46,602 nt of DNA from Alteromonas sp. LOR (lineage in GTDB: Bacteria > Pseudomonadota > Gammaproteobacteria > Enterobacterales > Alteromonadaceae), in NCBI RefSeq assembly GCF_000753865.1, contig NZ_JQFW01000010.1:153805-200406 (forward strand), written 5' to 3'. The notes beneath the pieces were generated by a model that saw nothing but the letters and a program-made list of their open reading frames with translations, was not told the origin of the DNA and made no database searches. A program made the translations under genes and the position numbers. Of this stretch, positions 36,167 through 45,068 are shown piece after piece (position 1 is the stretch's first letter; the number at the start of each line of letters is the position of its first letter).

Positions 36167-38498
36167 AACTTTGTTTGGCCGCGCCTTAAATTTGCGCACG
36201 ACATTAATGGTAAGTTTTTTAACTATCGTTTTAGTGGTCGTGCTATTTACCTTGTATATCGTTCAGCAAGCCACATTCACTCATTCAACTGGACTGTTGA
36301 AAACGAATGCCGAGACATCGAGTCGAGTAATAAACGACTACGTGCGAGAAGTGGCTAATGTATTACAATCCTCAGCAACCAACTTAGCTGCAGATTTCAG
36401 TGTTAAAAGTTTAATTTTAAGCGCAGATACTCAAGCGCAGTCACTGACACTTGGTATGCGTAACTTTGCAGACCGCTTTGGTGCAGAAGAATTTGCCGTG
36501 ATTGACAGTAAAGGCAAAGTATTATCTACCTCAAAGGGCTTCACCTCGATAAAAAGTATAGATGTTGAGAGACTCGCGGTAGATGGTATAACGTGGGCAG
36601 AGATAGACGGTGCTATTTTCCTAGCCAAATCGGTTGCTGTGAAAAACACGCCACGTTCCAGAGATGCCATGGCGTGGTTAATATTTGCTAAGCCTATTGC
36701 GGGATTGATAAACGATGACCTAACACGTCTCACCACTATGGACGTCAGCCTGCTGCGTGAAACACAAAACTCATTTACTTATTTAGCGTCTAGCTATCAT
36801 AGTGCTATCCAACAAGAATTTTCGAATGTGCTGATGAGTGAGAGCAACGACTTACAGGATGCTTACCTTTCCAGTGATCATTATGTGTATTTTGTTAGCG
36901 CGTTAGGCAGCACCCAAAGTGCAACAATATTACTTATGTTATCCACAGTAGAAAGCAACGCTTATCTGTCTTACAACAGCTTGTTAGGGCGCTTAATCGG
37001 CTTGCTCGTTGTCGTTGCCATCGTTGCGCTAATAGCAGCGATGTTAATATCCAACAGTATTACTAAGCCAATTCTTATTTTAGTAGGGTTAACTGAGAAA
37101 ATCCGCCAAGGGCTGCATGTAAACAAGTTTCCAGAAGAGGGAGCCGCCGAAGTAAACACGCTGTCTAATGCCATAAGTTCGATGCAAAGCGCAATTGTCA
37201 AAAGAGAGCACGAGATAGAAAGGCTGGCATTTTATGACAGCGTAACGTCTCTGCCTAATCGTAACCGCTTTATTCAACTACTTGAAGAGCAGATAACGCT
37301 TTATCCGGGTAGTATGTTTTCGGTGGTACTCATTGATATAGCTCGATTTAAAGAAATCAACGACACTATTGGTCACAGTACGGGTGATAAGCTGCTCGCT
37401 TTGGTAGGAGAACGTTTACGCAGCGGTTGTCGCGACAACATGTTTATAGCCCGTTTAGGTGGAAATGAGTTTGCTGTAATCGACACTGAAGATGGAAATG
37501 TCGAGCAGTTGATGGATGAGTTGGCAAGTATGTTTAGCGGTGCTTTCAACATTAACTCACTTTCGCTAAACATAAATGTCAGTATTGGTGGAGCTAGGTA
37601 CAACGACCATGGAATTCAGCCGAGTGAACTGATGCAGGCGGCAGATATTGCGCTTCATGCCAGCAAAGATTCCCATAAGCCTTACGTACTCTATCATGAA
37701 GAATTAAATACGTTCTCAGTGCTGCGATTGCGGCTAATGAGTGAGCTAAAAGAAGCACTCAATCAAGGTCAGTTGACGTTGTACTATCAGCCGAAAATGG
37801 ATTTGGCTAATGATAAGGTTCACAGCGTTGAATGCTTGATCAGGTGGATACACCCCGACCATGGCTTTATTTCACCAGACGAGTTTATCCCTTTAGCTGA
37901 GCAAACTGGCGCCATCCGCTATGTAACCAGTTGGGCGCTGCGACAAGCTGCCCAGCAATATGCACAATGGCGAAGCGTAGGAATGGACATTGCAGTGGCG
38001 GTCAATATTTCTGCTGTGGATCTCACCGACTTATCACTCCCTCATACCGTGTCGGCGCTGCTGTCCGAATTTACTATGCCACCTGACAAGTTCATTCTTG
38101 AAGTAACTGAAAGTGCGGTTATGGGCGATCCTGAAGTGGCAATCAATGCGCTCAATATGTTAAGTCGAATGGGAATTAAGCTTTCGATCGACGATTTTGG
38201 TACCGGGTTTTCTTCAATGGCACAGCTGAAGAAAATGCCCGTCAATGAGATTAAAATTGATAAAGCATTTGTGTTAGAGCTTGCTACCAATGAAGAAGAC
38301 CAAGTTATGGTTAAAACACTGATCGCATTAGCTAAAAACCTAGGGTTGAGTACGGTTGCTGAAGGGGTTGAAAATGAGGAGTCGGTGATATTACTTCGCA
38401 ACATGGGGTGCTCGACAGCTCAGGGGTTTCACTTAAGCAGACCATTACCAGCAAAAGACATTACGCCATGGTTAGAGGCACATAGTGACGTTCGCTAA
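36159..38498 (+). CDS. membrane GGDEF-EAL protein (c-di-GMP)
   Basis: A 779-residue product. Membrane helix 1 (about 15-36), a periplasmic sensor of about 230 residues, helix 2 (about 278-300), HAMP, GGDEF and EAL domains. The GGDEF signature is GGNEF (434-438), a form often poor at making c-di-GMP. The EAL signature is ECL (558-560), with DDFGTGFSS (678-686) and KIDKAFV intact, so phosphodiesterase activity is likely. The start at 36159 overlaps the cupredoxin stop. Confidence 0.93.
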   Translation: MIKTLFGRALNLRTTLMVSFLTIVLVVVLFTLYIVQQATFTHSTGLLKTNAETSSRVINDYVREVANVLQSSATNLAADFSVKSLILSADTQAQSLTLGMRNFADRFGAEEFAVIDSKGKVLSTSKGFTSIKSIDVERLAVDGITWAEIDGAIFLAKSVAVKNTPRSRDAMAWLIFAKPIAGLINDDLTRLTTMDVSLLRETQNSFTYLASSYHSAIQQEFSNVLMSESNDLQDAYLSSDHYVYFVSALGSTQSATILLMLSTVESNAYLSYNSLLGRLIGLLVVVAIVALIAAMLISNSITKPILILVGLTEKIRQGLHVNKFPEEGAAEVNTLSNAISSMQSAIVKREHEIERLAFYDSVTSLPNRNRFIQLLEEQITLYPGSMFSVVLIDIARFKEINDTIGHSTGDKLLALVGERLRSGCRDNMFIARLGGNEFAVIDTEDGNVEQLMDELASMFSGAFNINSLSLNINVSIGGARYNDHGIQPSELMQAADIALHASKDSHKPYVLYHEELNTFSVLRLRLMSELKEALNQGQLTLYYQPKMDLANDKVHSVECLIRWIHPDHGFISPDEFIPLAEQTGAIRYVTSWALRQAAQQYAQWRSVGMDIAVAVNISAVDLTDLSLPHTVSALLSEFTMPPDKFILEVTESAVMGDPEVAINALNMLSRMGIKLSIDDFGTGFSSMAQLKKMPVNEIKIDKAFVLELATNEEDQVMVKTLIALAKNLGLSTVAEGVENEESVILLRNMGCSTAQGFHLSRPLPAKDITPWLEAHSDVR

Positions 38499-38534
38499 CT
38501 TTTAGCAATGTACTAACGTTGAATAAGGAAGGCA

Positions 38535-39746
38535 GTGAAATACTGGATTCTATTGTTATTGATTTGTGTTGTTATCAGTGCGCCAATTAGCGCACAAGTG
38601 CTGTCTGGGCGTGTCGAAGTTGCCATTGTCGATGCCGACAAACTGACAACGTGGCAAAACAGTGGTACTGGTATTCTTCGGCCTGAAAGCGGGGGTACTC
38701 AGCTTCAACAGGCTTTCATTAGAACCCACTTCGACTTAAACAGTGATTGGTCTGTAGATGCCGTGCTTAATGCGTATGAAGACGGTGTAGATCATATTGG
38801 TTTTACTCAGGGTTTTCTGCGCTATAAACCTCTGACACCAAATAAGGTTAAGGTAAAGGCAAGACTCGGTTTTTTCTACCCATCAATGTCGATTGAAAAC
38901 GTTGCCGAAGGCTGGCTTTCCCCTTATACCTATACACAATCTGCTATTAACAGCTGGATAGGCGAAGAGCTTAGAAACGCAGGCGGAGAAATTAGCTTTT
39001 TTGAAAATGGTAGAGCGAGTCGTAGCCCCTGGAGTTGGGAAGCCACATTCGGTGTGTTTAAAGGTAACGATCCGCTAGGCTCTCTGCTGACATGGCGCGG
39101 CTTTGCGATGCATGACAGGCAAAGTCTTCATTCAGACAGAATAAACTTTGCGAAGCTGCCTAGCGTTATTCGCGAAGACGCAATCAATTCACCCGCATGG
39201 GTAGAACCCTTTACCGAAATTGACGGAAGGTGGGGAGGTTATGTCGGATTTCATTTACGCCATTTTCGAACATCAGAAGCACGATACTACTTTTACGACA
39301 ATAGAGCCGATCCAAGCGCTATTAATCAGGCGCGTTTGTATGCATGGCGCACCAAATTTCATTCCCTAGCACTACAGCATAATTTCAATAGGCAATGGCG
39401 TCTGATGTTTCAATTTATGGACGGGTCGACAAACATGGGCCCCAATATCGTCAGAGCTGACTTTACTGCATGGTATGTTGCTGGGCGATATTCTCATAAC
39501 AAGCATTCAGTGACTCTGCGTTATGATTGGTTTGATGTTCGAGAAGACGATTCTATGCCTGCTGATCAAAATAACAGTGACGGGTACGGCGTAACGCTAG
39601 CATGGCGTTATCAATATACCCATCACTGGGAGTTTGGCGCTGAGTATCATCGAAACGAAAACAAAGCAGAAAACAGAGTTCAACTTGATATTCCACTAAG
39701 TCAAACTCAAACGCAGTCTCGCTTTGTTGCGTCATATCGTTTCTAA
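38535..39746 (+). CDS. outer-membrane beta-barrel, porin-like
   Basis: A 403-residue exported protein, GTG start, signal ending ISAPISAQ. Alternating strands run the whole length (QQAFIRTHFDLNSDWSVDAVLNA, HSVTLRYDWFDVRE, TQSRFVASYRF) and the last residue is Phe, the outer-membrane barrel signature. It lies 36 bp after the EAL gene, so the three form one operon. Ligand unknown. Confidence 0.85.
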   Translation: MKYWILLLLICVVISAPISAQVLSGRVEVAIVDADKLTTWQNSGTGILRPESGGTQLQQAFIRTHFDLNSDWSVDAVLNAYEDGVDHIGFTQGFLRYKPLTPNKVKVKARLGFFYPSMSIENVAEGWLSPYTYTQSAINSWIGEELRNAGGEISFFENGRASRSPWSWEATFGVFKGNDPLGSLLTWRGFAMHDRQSLHSDRINFAKLPSVIREDAINSPAWVEPFTEIDGRWGGYVGFHLRHFRTSEARYYFYDNRADPSAINQARLYAWRTKFHSLALQHNFNRQWRLMFQFMDGSTNMGPNIVRADFTAWYVAGRYSHNKHSVTLRYDWFDVREDDSMPADQNNSDGYGVTLAWRYQYTHHWEFGAEYHRNENKAENRVQLDIPLSQTQTQSRFVASYRF

Positions 39747-39772
39747 TAGGTTTAGTACTTTCGATGATTAAA

Positions 39773-39955
39773 TTACAGACCACCTTCAAGTAAGTATATT
39801 CTCTAGGTGTCCCTCATCTACCACCGAGGTGCCCCTCTTGCTCAACTCGCGCGCGTCTTCGGTTGGAGTGGTAGGGCGGGATTGCAGGGTTGATGCCACT
39901 GTTGGGGTGTCGCGGGTGGGTTTTATGAGTGTTTTTATATGAAGGTGGTCTGTAA
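39773..39955. mobile_element. 183-bp MITE-like element with perfect 16-bp inverted ends
   Basis: TTACAGACCACCTTCA (39773-39788) and TGAAGGTGGTCTGTAA (39940-39955) are exact inverted repeats. The inside is GC-rich, unlike the flanks, and codes for nothing. CTCAT/ATGAG arms and C/G-rich inner segments suggest extended foldback. No clear target duplication is visible. Its right end lies directly against the -10 region of the tus-like gene. Confidence 0.65.
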
Positions 39956-39956
39956 A

Positions 39957-39985
39957 TATAATATAATAGGGCATGTTAGTAATTG
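39957..39985 (+). promoter_or_regulatory. -10 region and Ter-like site of the tus-like gene
   Basis: TATAAT occurs twice, overlapping (39957-39962, 39962-39967). Just after it GCATGTTAGTAATTGA (39971-39986) resembles the E. coli Ter core GTATGTTGTAACTAAA if one base is inserted. In E. coli, TerB overlaps the tus promoter and gives autorepression. The likeness is partial. Confidence 0.35.
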
Positions 39986-40001
39986 ATAAGAGGAAGAGGT
40001 C

Positions 40002-40955
40002 ATGGTGAATGACTTTGCGCGCTTTAATAGCCTGCTTACCACTTTGGATGAATTATATGATTCACTTTACAGTGCAATGCGGTTATCGCCCACCGCGTAT
40101 TTTGCCAATATTGATGATGTCACTAAAGAGGAATTCAAAGCGTTCTCTGCTGGTGAGCTTATGCTTGGCCATCGCGACATGTTCAATGTTCAGGCACAGA
40201 TGCGTTGTCTTAATGCCTTAAAGTGCTTCCATCGTCCCTCTCACGATATTTCAGGCCGCGTTGCGGGCAAATACCCTGGCATTCTTCTGCTTGAAAACCA
40301 TGACGACGTCATTGATACCATCATAGCCATTAACAGTACAAAGACGGCTATCAAGCATTGCGTGCAGGATAGAAAGCCTGATGCCTCTCACGGGCGCAAT
40401 CATCTACAAAAGCATGAGTTCTTGCATCAGCATCGTGGCGCCGAGATTATCTCGTATCAGCTGTATCGGCATATCGATGTGATTAACTGTCGCCCTGGTA
40501 CCGATACCGCGCTTAAAAGCGTGAATTTTTATTGGGCCTATAAAAATGCAGACCAGCGACTTACGCCAGAGCGCGCCGTTTTGTACCTGTATAACAGCAA
40601 GTCTGGGCTTACTGATACACAACTGAACGATGTGAAAGCGCGCATTATGGACACACAACACACCCATCGCTTTTATATTCGCAAGACACGCAATGCGTCG
40701 GTAAATTTGTCCCTTTACTATGGCGCCAGTGACGGTAAGCCCTTGGTGAATACTGTAAATGCAGCGCAGCCCATTATTTTATGCAATTACGAGGAAGTCC
40801 CCACAATTCGTCCGTTAAGCGCCCATGTGCCGCAAAAGCGCAATGCGAATAGGAAAGGGCACGCGTGGGAGTGCTTGAATGAGGCCATAAACCTCTATAC
40901 AAGGCCGATTACAGAGACGGACAAAAAACGTGAAGCTCAATTAGCCAAAATCTAG
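40002..40955 (+). CDS. tus: Tus-like replication terminus-binding protein
   Basis: A 317-residue product (E. coli Tus has 309). Matching order of motifs: ALKCFHR, YPGILLLE (91-98), IIAINSTK (107-114), EFLHQHRG (139-146), YQLYRHI (152-158), VNFYWAYKNADQRLTPERAVLYL (174-196). They align with ALRHFRH, LPGVL, IQHINKLK, EWVHRHLPG, NAYRTL and [23 protein letters not shown]. His142 falls on the E. coli His144 that locks the fork-arrest complex (alignment from memory). AGAGGAAGAGGT precedes ATG. Tus family proteins stop replication forks at Ter sites in one direction; plasmids also carry them. Confidence 0.8.
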   Translation: MVNDFARFNSLLTTLDELYDSLYSAMRLSPTAYFANIDDVTKEEFKAFSAGELMLGHRDMFNVQAQMRCLNALKCFHRPSHDISGRVAGKYPGILLLENHDDVIDTIIAINSTKTAIKHCVQDRKPDASHGRNHLQKHEFLHQHRGAEIISYQLYRHIDVINCRPGTDTALKSVNFYWAYKNADQRLTPERAVLYLYNSKSGLTDTQLNDVKARIMDTQHTHRFYIRKTRNASVNLSLYYGASDGKPLVNTVNAAQPIILCNYEEVPTIRPLSAHVPQKRNANRKGHAWECLNEAINLYTRPITETDKKREAQLAKI

Positions 40956-41104
40956 CCTAGTTAGGTTATCGCGATAAGCGAATGGCTTTGCCTTACTGCT
41001 GTTTTTATAGTTTTTGATTCGATCTGTTGACGAGGTGTTTAAGGTATTGCCAGACTTCTCTAGACACTTAATTGCTTTATAATTATGTGTACTAAAGAGA
41101 AAAG

Positions 41105-41395
41105 ATGTCTCAGCGATCTACAGAAGAATTTAATATACAAGCAGTGCAACAAGTTACCGAGCACGGTTATTCGGTAGCGAGCGTCTCTGAAAGGCTGTGA
41201 GTCACTAGCAGTTCTCTTTATAATTGGATAAAGATGTATGGCCCTGATAATGAAGAACACGTTCAGTCTAAAGAGCAAACCGATCGAATTAAGCAGTTAG
41301 AGAAAGAGCTTAAACGCGTGACAATGGGACACGACATCCAAAAGGAAGCAACCGTATTTTTCGCGGGCGAGTCAAAGAAAAATATGCGTCCATAA
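41105..41395 (+). pseudogene. IS3-family orfA relic
   Basis: The frame reads MSQRSTEEFNIQAVQQVTEHGY...SVSERL, stop (TGA), then SLYNWIKMYG...RIKQLEKELKRVTMGHDIQKEATVFFA. This is an IS3-type OrfA (helix-turn-helix then leucine-rich helix) with one nonsense codon. No OrfB follows; only scraps to about 41450. Confidence 0.8.
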
Positions 41396-41527
41396 AAGAC
41401 AGCCAGGCTCAAGAATTATCCAACAAAATTGATGTGTGGAGCGAATAAAATGCCTCCACTGGTTTGTGAAAAGCTAGAATAATTCAAACGAAAATCTGTC
41501 TAGTAAAGTCTGGTCGATCCGTAGCAG

Positions 41528-41818
41528 ATGGAGAAAAACGCCACTAGGTGGAGAAAAACGCCACCAGGTGGAGAAACGCCACTAGGTGGAGAAAAACGCC
41601 ACCTGATGGCGAAAAACGCCACCTGTTTGATTTGTCCTGTTCACTCTTGCTTTCGATTTAGGTGGAGAAAAACGCCAGTTGTATTGTTCCGTTTCACTCA
41701 TTTAAAGAATGTCTCTTGCCTCTTATCCTTCTTTACAAACCCGATTCATCTTCCTTTGTGATTTATTTTTAAAATTCCATTTTTGCCCAAAACACAGGTG
41801 GCGAAAAACGCCACCTAT
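41528..41818. repeat. array of A-loop hairpin repeats, cluster 1 (7 copies)
   Basis: Unit GGTGG(A/C)GAAAAACGCCACC. Copies start near 41528, 41547, 41567 (two A shorter), 41585, 41605, 41660 and 41797. Each folds into a stem GGTGGmG/CGCCACC with an AAAAA loop; where m is C the stem is perfect, where A it has one mismatch. The first five are spaced 18-20 bp, near two helical turns. CGCCACCTAGTGGCG across neighbours gives a second pairing. Not coding. Confidence 0.85.
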
Positions 41819-41824
41819 TTAGGT

Positions 41825-42016
41825 ATTTTGTACATTTTTCGTCCGAATTCGTAAGTCGCGTACCCACCCGAAGGTACTTAGGGTATTTTCAAGAAAACCA
41901 CTAAATTATTCGGCATCTAAGACGAGCAATTTTACTAATAATACGCCACTCTATCTTTTGTGATTAAGCTTGCTTATTTGTAGTACAATATGCATAACTT
42001 GTTCGTTTCTTTGGCG
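41825..42016. repeat. repeated intergenic element, copy B
   Basis: About 192 bp related to 35220-35406. It begins 7 bp after the last hairpin copy of cluster 1 and ends before an IS30 relic. Here no intact gene follows, unlike copy A. Conserved TACCCACC..AAGG.ACTT.GGGTATT and TAATACGCCACT blocks suggest a structured RNA or binding site. Confidence 0.7.
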
Positions 42017-42089
42017 AAAAAGGCCGTTGAGGATTCAAGTGGTCAATGCAAAAGTTATACTAAAATACTGATTTGCACGAGGGCTTTGG

Positions 42090-42198
42090 ATGAAGCGAAT
42101 AAAACGTACGTCTACTCAAGATAAGCGAACACTTATTTTTGATTTATGGAAACAAGATACTGGGTTCAGTGAAATTGGTCGCATCATTGAAGCAAAAT
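42090..42198 (+). pseudogene. IS30-family transposase, N-terminal fragment
   Basis: MKRIKRTSTQDKRTLIFDLW... followed by TGFSEIGRIIEAK matches the first helix-turn-helix of IS30 transposases (LW..GTGFSEIA.ILG.KPG). Homology ends abruptly at about 42198 where an IS3 fragment in the opposite strand begins. Confidence 0.7.
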
Positions 42199-42350
42199 CG
42201 TTACTGCTATGCCCTTGATCAATCACGAGGCTAACAGCATCGAGTTTAAATTCTTTTGTGTATCGCTTTCTTTCAGGCATTTCTTTCTCCAGTTTAGCTG
42301 TAATTATACTCTTAACTGGACTGGTCAATTCAATTAGACCACGTCAAGAT
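42195..42350 (-). pseudogene. IS3-family orfA, N-terminal fragment with IS end
   Basis: On the - strand from 42280: MPERKRYTKEFKLDAVSLVI, then DQGHSSNDFA, with GGAGAAAG before the ATG. This is the start of an IS3-type OrfA. TTGACGTGGTCTAATTGAA near 42350 is probably its terminal repeat. The rest is lost at the junction with the IS30 fragment. Confidence 0.7.
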
Positions 42351-42393
42351 GACTGAGAATCTAAACAAATGCCTCCCCTGCTATCACGAATAT

Positions 42394-42410
42394 AAAAGTA
42401 TGATAGTTTT
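42394..42410. repeat. 17-mer near-palindrome (other copy 1826-1842)
   Basis: AAAAGTATGATAGTTTT is identical in both places and differs by two bases from the perfect palindrome inside the promoter at 18267-18283. Here it lies about 190 bp upstream of a toxin-antitoxin pair. Probably an operator family. Confidence 0.45.
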
Positions 42411-42603
42411 TATTTCAGTATCATTATTTTTGTTTGGGCTATACCATTTGTAAGTCTACAGCAAACTAAAAATGCCCAGCGTTACGAACATGCCGCTAAG
42501 GCTTTATAGCTTACCCTTAGCACTAATCGCACGATTTAATTATATTGCACATTCTTAGCGATAAACTACAATGTTATTTCACTTCCAAACTTGGAGCGTA
42601 CTC

Positions 42604-42846
42604 ATGCACACATTAACAGCGAATGATGCCAAACGTAACTTCGGTGAGCTACTGCTAAACGCTCAACGAGAGCCAGTTAAAATTAGTAAAAACAACAAAG
42701 ATGCCGTTGTTGTGATGTCCATTAGAGACTATGAAGAGCTTGAAACTATGAAAGCCGATTACATCAAACATTGCTTTGAGACCGCAAAAGCAGACTTTGC
42801 CCAAGGCAATGTAGTTGATGGTGAAAGCTTCCTAAACGCGCTGTAA
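42604..42846 (+). CDS. Phd/YefM-type antitoxin
   Basis: An 80-residue product: MHTLTANDAKRNFGELLLNAQ, PVKISKNNKDAVVVMS and the acidic C-terminal helix IRDYEELE are the Phd/YefM fold that binds DNA and covers the toxin. The start at 42604 is preferred to 42571 because homology starts there. 7 bp before the toxin gene. Confidence 0.9.
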   Translation: MHTLTANDAKRNFGELLLNAQREPVKISKNNKDAVVVMSIRDYEELETMKADYIKHCFETAKADFAQGNVVDGESFLNAL

Positions 42847-42853
42847 GTAGAAT

Positions 42854-43153
42854 ATGCACAAAAGTAAATATCAACTAACTCAATTAGCACAGACTCACTT
42901 GCACAAAATCAAACATTATACCGTTACAAACTTTTCCGAGAGGCAGTGGAACGCATACAAAGCCACTCTTCTCACTGGATTTCAGATGCTCGCTGACAAT
43001 CCATCAGTAGGCAGAAGCTGCAACGATTTATATGAAAATGGATTTTATTTCCCGATCGGTAAGCACACTGCTTTCTTTACCAAAGAAGACGGCTTTATTT
43101 TGGTCGTTGCAGTCCTTGGACAATCGCAATTACCACAATATCATCTACGATAA
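42854..43153 (+). CDS. ParE/RelE-superfamily toxin
   Basis: A 99-residue product: YQLTQLAQTHLHKIKHYT at the start, MLADNPSVGRSC in the middle, YFPIGKHTAFFTKEDGFILVVAVLGQSQLPQ at the end. These are ParE landmarks (L..I..Y....W......Y...L......L..NP..G). ParE members poison DNA gyrase. Paired with the upstream Phd-type antitoxin. Confidence 0.9.
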   Translation: MHKSKYQLTQLAQTHLHKIKHYTVTNFSERQWNAYKATLLTGFQMLADNPSVGRSCNDLYENGFYFPIGKHTAFFTKEDGFILVVAVLGQSQLPQYHLR

Positions 43154-43200
43154 ATATCACCCCCTAGCATTTTGAATTAAGATGGCAGTCTTGATTGGTA

Positions 43201-43252
43201 AACTAACTTTTCAATAACGGGCGCAGGCAAGCAGGGCATAATGGCGAAGCGT
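43201..43252 (-). other. partial attC-like sequence
   Basis: TAACTTTTCAATAACGGGCGC followed by AGGGCATAATGGCGAAGCG closely follows the right half of the higBA attC at 20698-20752. The other half is not recognised. A relic of a cassette, or a chance excision scar. Confidence 0.4.
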
Positions 43253-43370
43253 TTCTCACTTATGCATCCCAGCTAACCAAGTGAGCTAGTTGATTGAGTT
43301 GGCTGACTTTATAGAGGTAGTGTTTGTGTAGCACCTCTTGAAGGAAGACAACGTCACATAGAACATGTGA

Positions 43371-43862
43371 TTACGCATTTTCGCCGGAGAAAGCGACGTC
43401 ATCGACACCTTTGTTTTTAGGGCGGAGCACCACCGTACCGGCCAGTTTATCGTGCAACGCTTGTTTCTTAGGGTCCCAAATTACCCACAAATACCCCAAA
43501 AGGAGCGGCAGCGTTGATATGATATAGCCGATATAGCGAATGATGGATTGCTGTACTGTGGGCTTGTCACCTGTTTTGGCATCTACGACGATTAGTTTTA
43601 GTGACATTTTGCCGGGGGTAGCGGATTTGTGTACCCAAAATGCCACTGTTCCGACAAATGGAAGCACAAAGCTAATCAAAAAATCAGCAAAGCCTAAAAT
43701 GACCTCGTCAGATTCCCAGTAATAGCCGCCGTAAATCGCATACAAGAGGGGGGTTGTCACAAGTAATAGAATGAGTGTGTCAATGATGGTTGCGAGAAGT
43801 CTGACGCCAAAACCCGCATATTCTTGTGTCGCTTCTAAACGTTCCATGTCAATCGTGTTCAT
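43371..43862 (-). CDS. RDD-family membrane protein
   Basis: A 163-residue product. YAGFGVRLLATIIDTLILLLVT is the RDD signature (Arg and Asp in helix 1). Helix 2 (LPFVGTVAFWVHKSATPGKMSLKLIVVD) and helix 3 (YIGYIISTLPLLLGYLWVIWDPKKQALHDKLAGTVV) complete the family outline. RDD proteins may be ion antiporters; role here unknown. Confidence 0.9.
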   Translation of the reverse strand: MNTIDMERLEATQEYAGFGVRLLATIIDTLILLLVTTPLLYAIYGGYYWESDEVILGFADFLISFVLPFVGTVAFWVHKSATPGKMSLKLIVVDAKTGDKPTVQQSIIRYIGYIISTLPLLLGYLWVIWDPKKQALHDKLAGTVVLRPKNKGVDDVAFSGENA

Positions 43863-44061
43863 GTGTGTAGTCCTTTAACAGTGTGGTATATCGATAGATT
43901 TTTTTAATGTATCCAAACTACAATACCACAATATACGTGATGTGAGAGCACTTTTCTCTATCCGCGACCCGTTAGCCATACTCACCATTGAAAATGTAAT
44001 TTGACGAAAATCGGTCTTTGAAAATACAATACTGTATATTTATGCAGTTAAGCGGTTTTTA

Positions 44062-44469
44062 ATAAAAGTTATCCCGATTAAAGCGCAGGCTGGCCTAGTT
44101 GGTTTTGAGAGCCCGGCTGCGGAATATATCGAAATGGAATTGAGCTTGGATGATTTGCTCATCGATAAACCCTCAGCGACGTGGGTTGGCGTAGCCCAAG
44201 GCACCTCAATGGAGCTAGATGGCATTTTTGACGGTGACGTCCTAATCATATCAAGAGCAGAGAAAGTAAAGCACATGTCGATTATTGTGGCAGTGCTTAA
44301 TGGTGTGTTTTGTTGTAAGCGTCTCGATATACATCGACGCGCGTTGTTGTCGTCACAAATTGATGCCTCTCCCTATTTTATTCAAGAAGGCGATGACTTT
44401 TCGCTTGAAGGCGTGGTAACGCGCTCAATTAGAATTCACACGCCACTCAACAAGAAAATAGGGGCCTGA
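44062..44469 (+). pseudogene. umuD: UmuD-like S24 protease with lost start codon
   Basis: The homologous region starts at ATA (44062): KVIPIKAQAGLVGFESPAAEY, then PSATWVGVAQGTSMELDGIFDGDVLII and CCKRLDIHRR. The nucleophile Ser (GTSM), general-base Lys (CCKR) and self-cleavage site Ala-Gly are all there. The expected ATG is ATA, so it is either silent, starts very weakly, or starts at the internal ATG 44134, which would lack the cleavage site. It overlaps umuC by one base. In intact pairs UmuD activates polymerase V. Confidence 0.8.
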
Positions 44470-45065
44470 TGTACTTTCTTATCGACGCAACGTCCTTTTA
44501 TTGCTCCGCCGAAAAAGTGATGCGCCCGGACCTTCGAAAAAAGCCTGTCATTGCCCTCAGTAACAACGATGGTGCCATTGTTGCGGTATGCCCTATAGCA
44601 AAGCGCTTAGGAATTAAGAAGTTCGTGCCGTATTTTCAGGTTAAAGATATTGTTAGAAAACACGGCATTGTAGTGACGAGCTCAAACTATGAACTTTACC
44701 ACTCTCTCAGCACAAAAATGATGGATACCATCAGTCAGTTCGCCGATGACATTTACATTTATTCTATTGATGAGCTCTTTGCCCGTTTTGATACCACACT
44801 AAGCCATGATAGCTGGACAGCATTAGGTAGAGACATAAGACGGACTGTGTGGAAGGAGGTAAGGCTACCCGTTGGAGTAGGAGGCGGAATGACACCTACG
44901 TTATCGAAAGCCGCTAGTCATGCTGCCAAACACTTGCGAGGCTATAACGGCGTTGCGGTTATTGATAATGAGCAATAGCGTATCGACATTCTTAAACAGA
45001 TGGATTTGACAGCCGTCTGGGGAATAGGTGGTCGGCTAAGCAAAAAACTCGCCACACCAACCTAG
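44469..45065 (+). pseudogene. umuC: UmuC, Y-family DNA polymerase, broken
   Basis: The first 169 residues are a normal UmuC start: LIDATSFYCSAEKV, NNDGAIVAVCP and the catalytic YSIDELFARFD. TAG at 44976-44978 interrupts the frame, which continues RIDILKQMDLTAVWGIGGRLSKKLA to TAG at 45063. The little finger and C-terminal half are gone. No active polymerase can be made. Confidence 0.9.
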
Positions 45066-45068
45066 TAA

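Noticed and set aside
41528..41818. CRISPR array
   Set aside because: The units are about 20 bp and nearly abutting, with no unique spacers of constant length and no cas genes.
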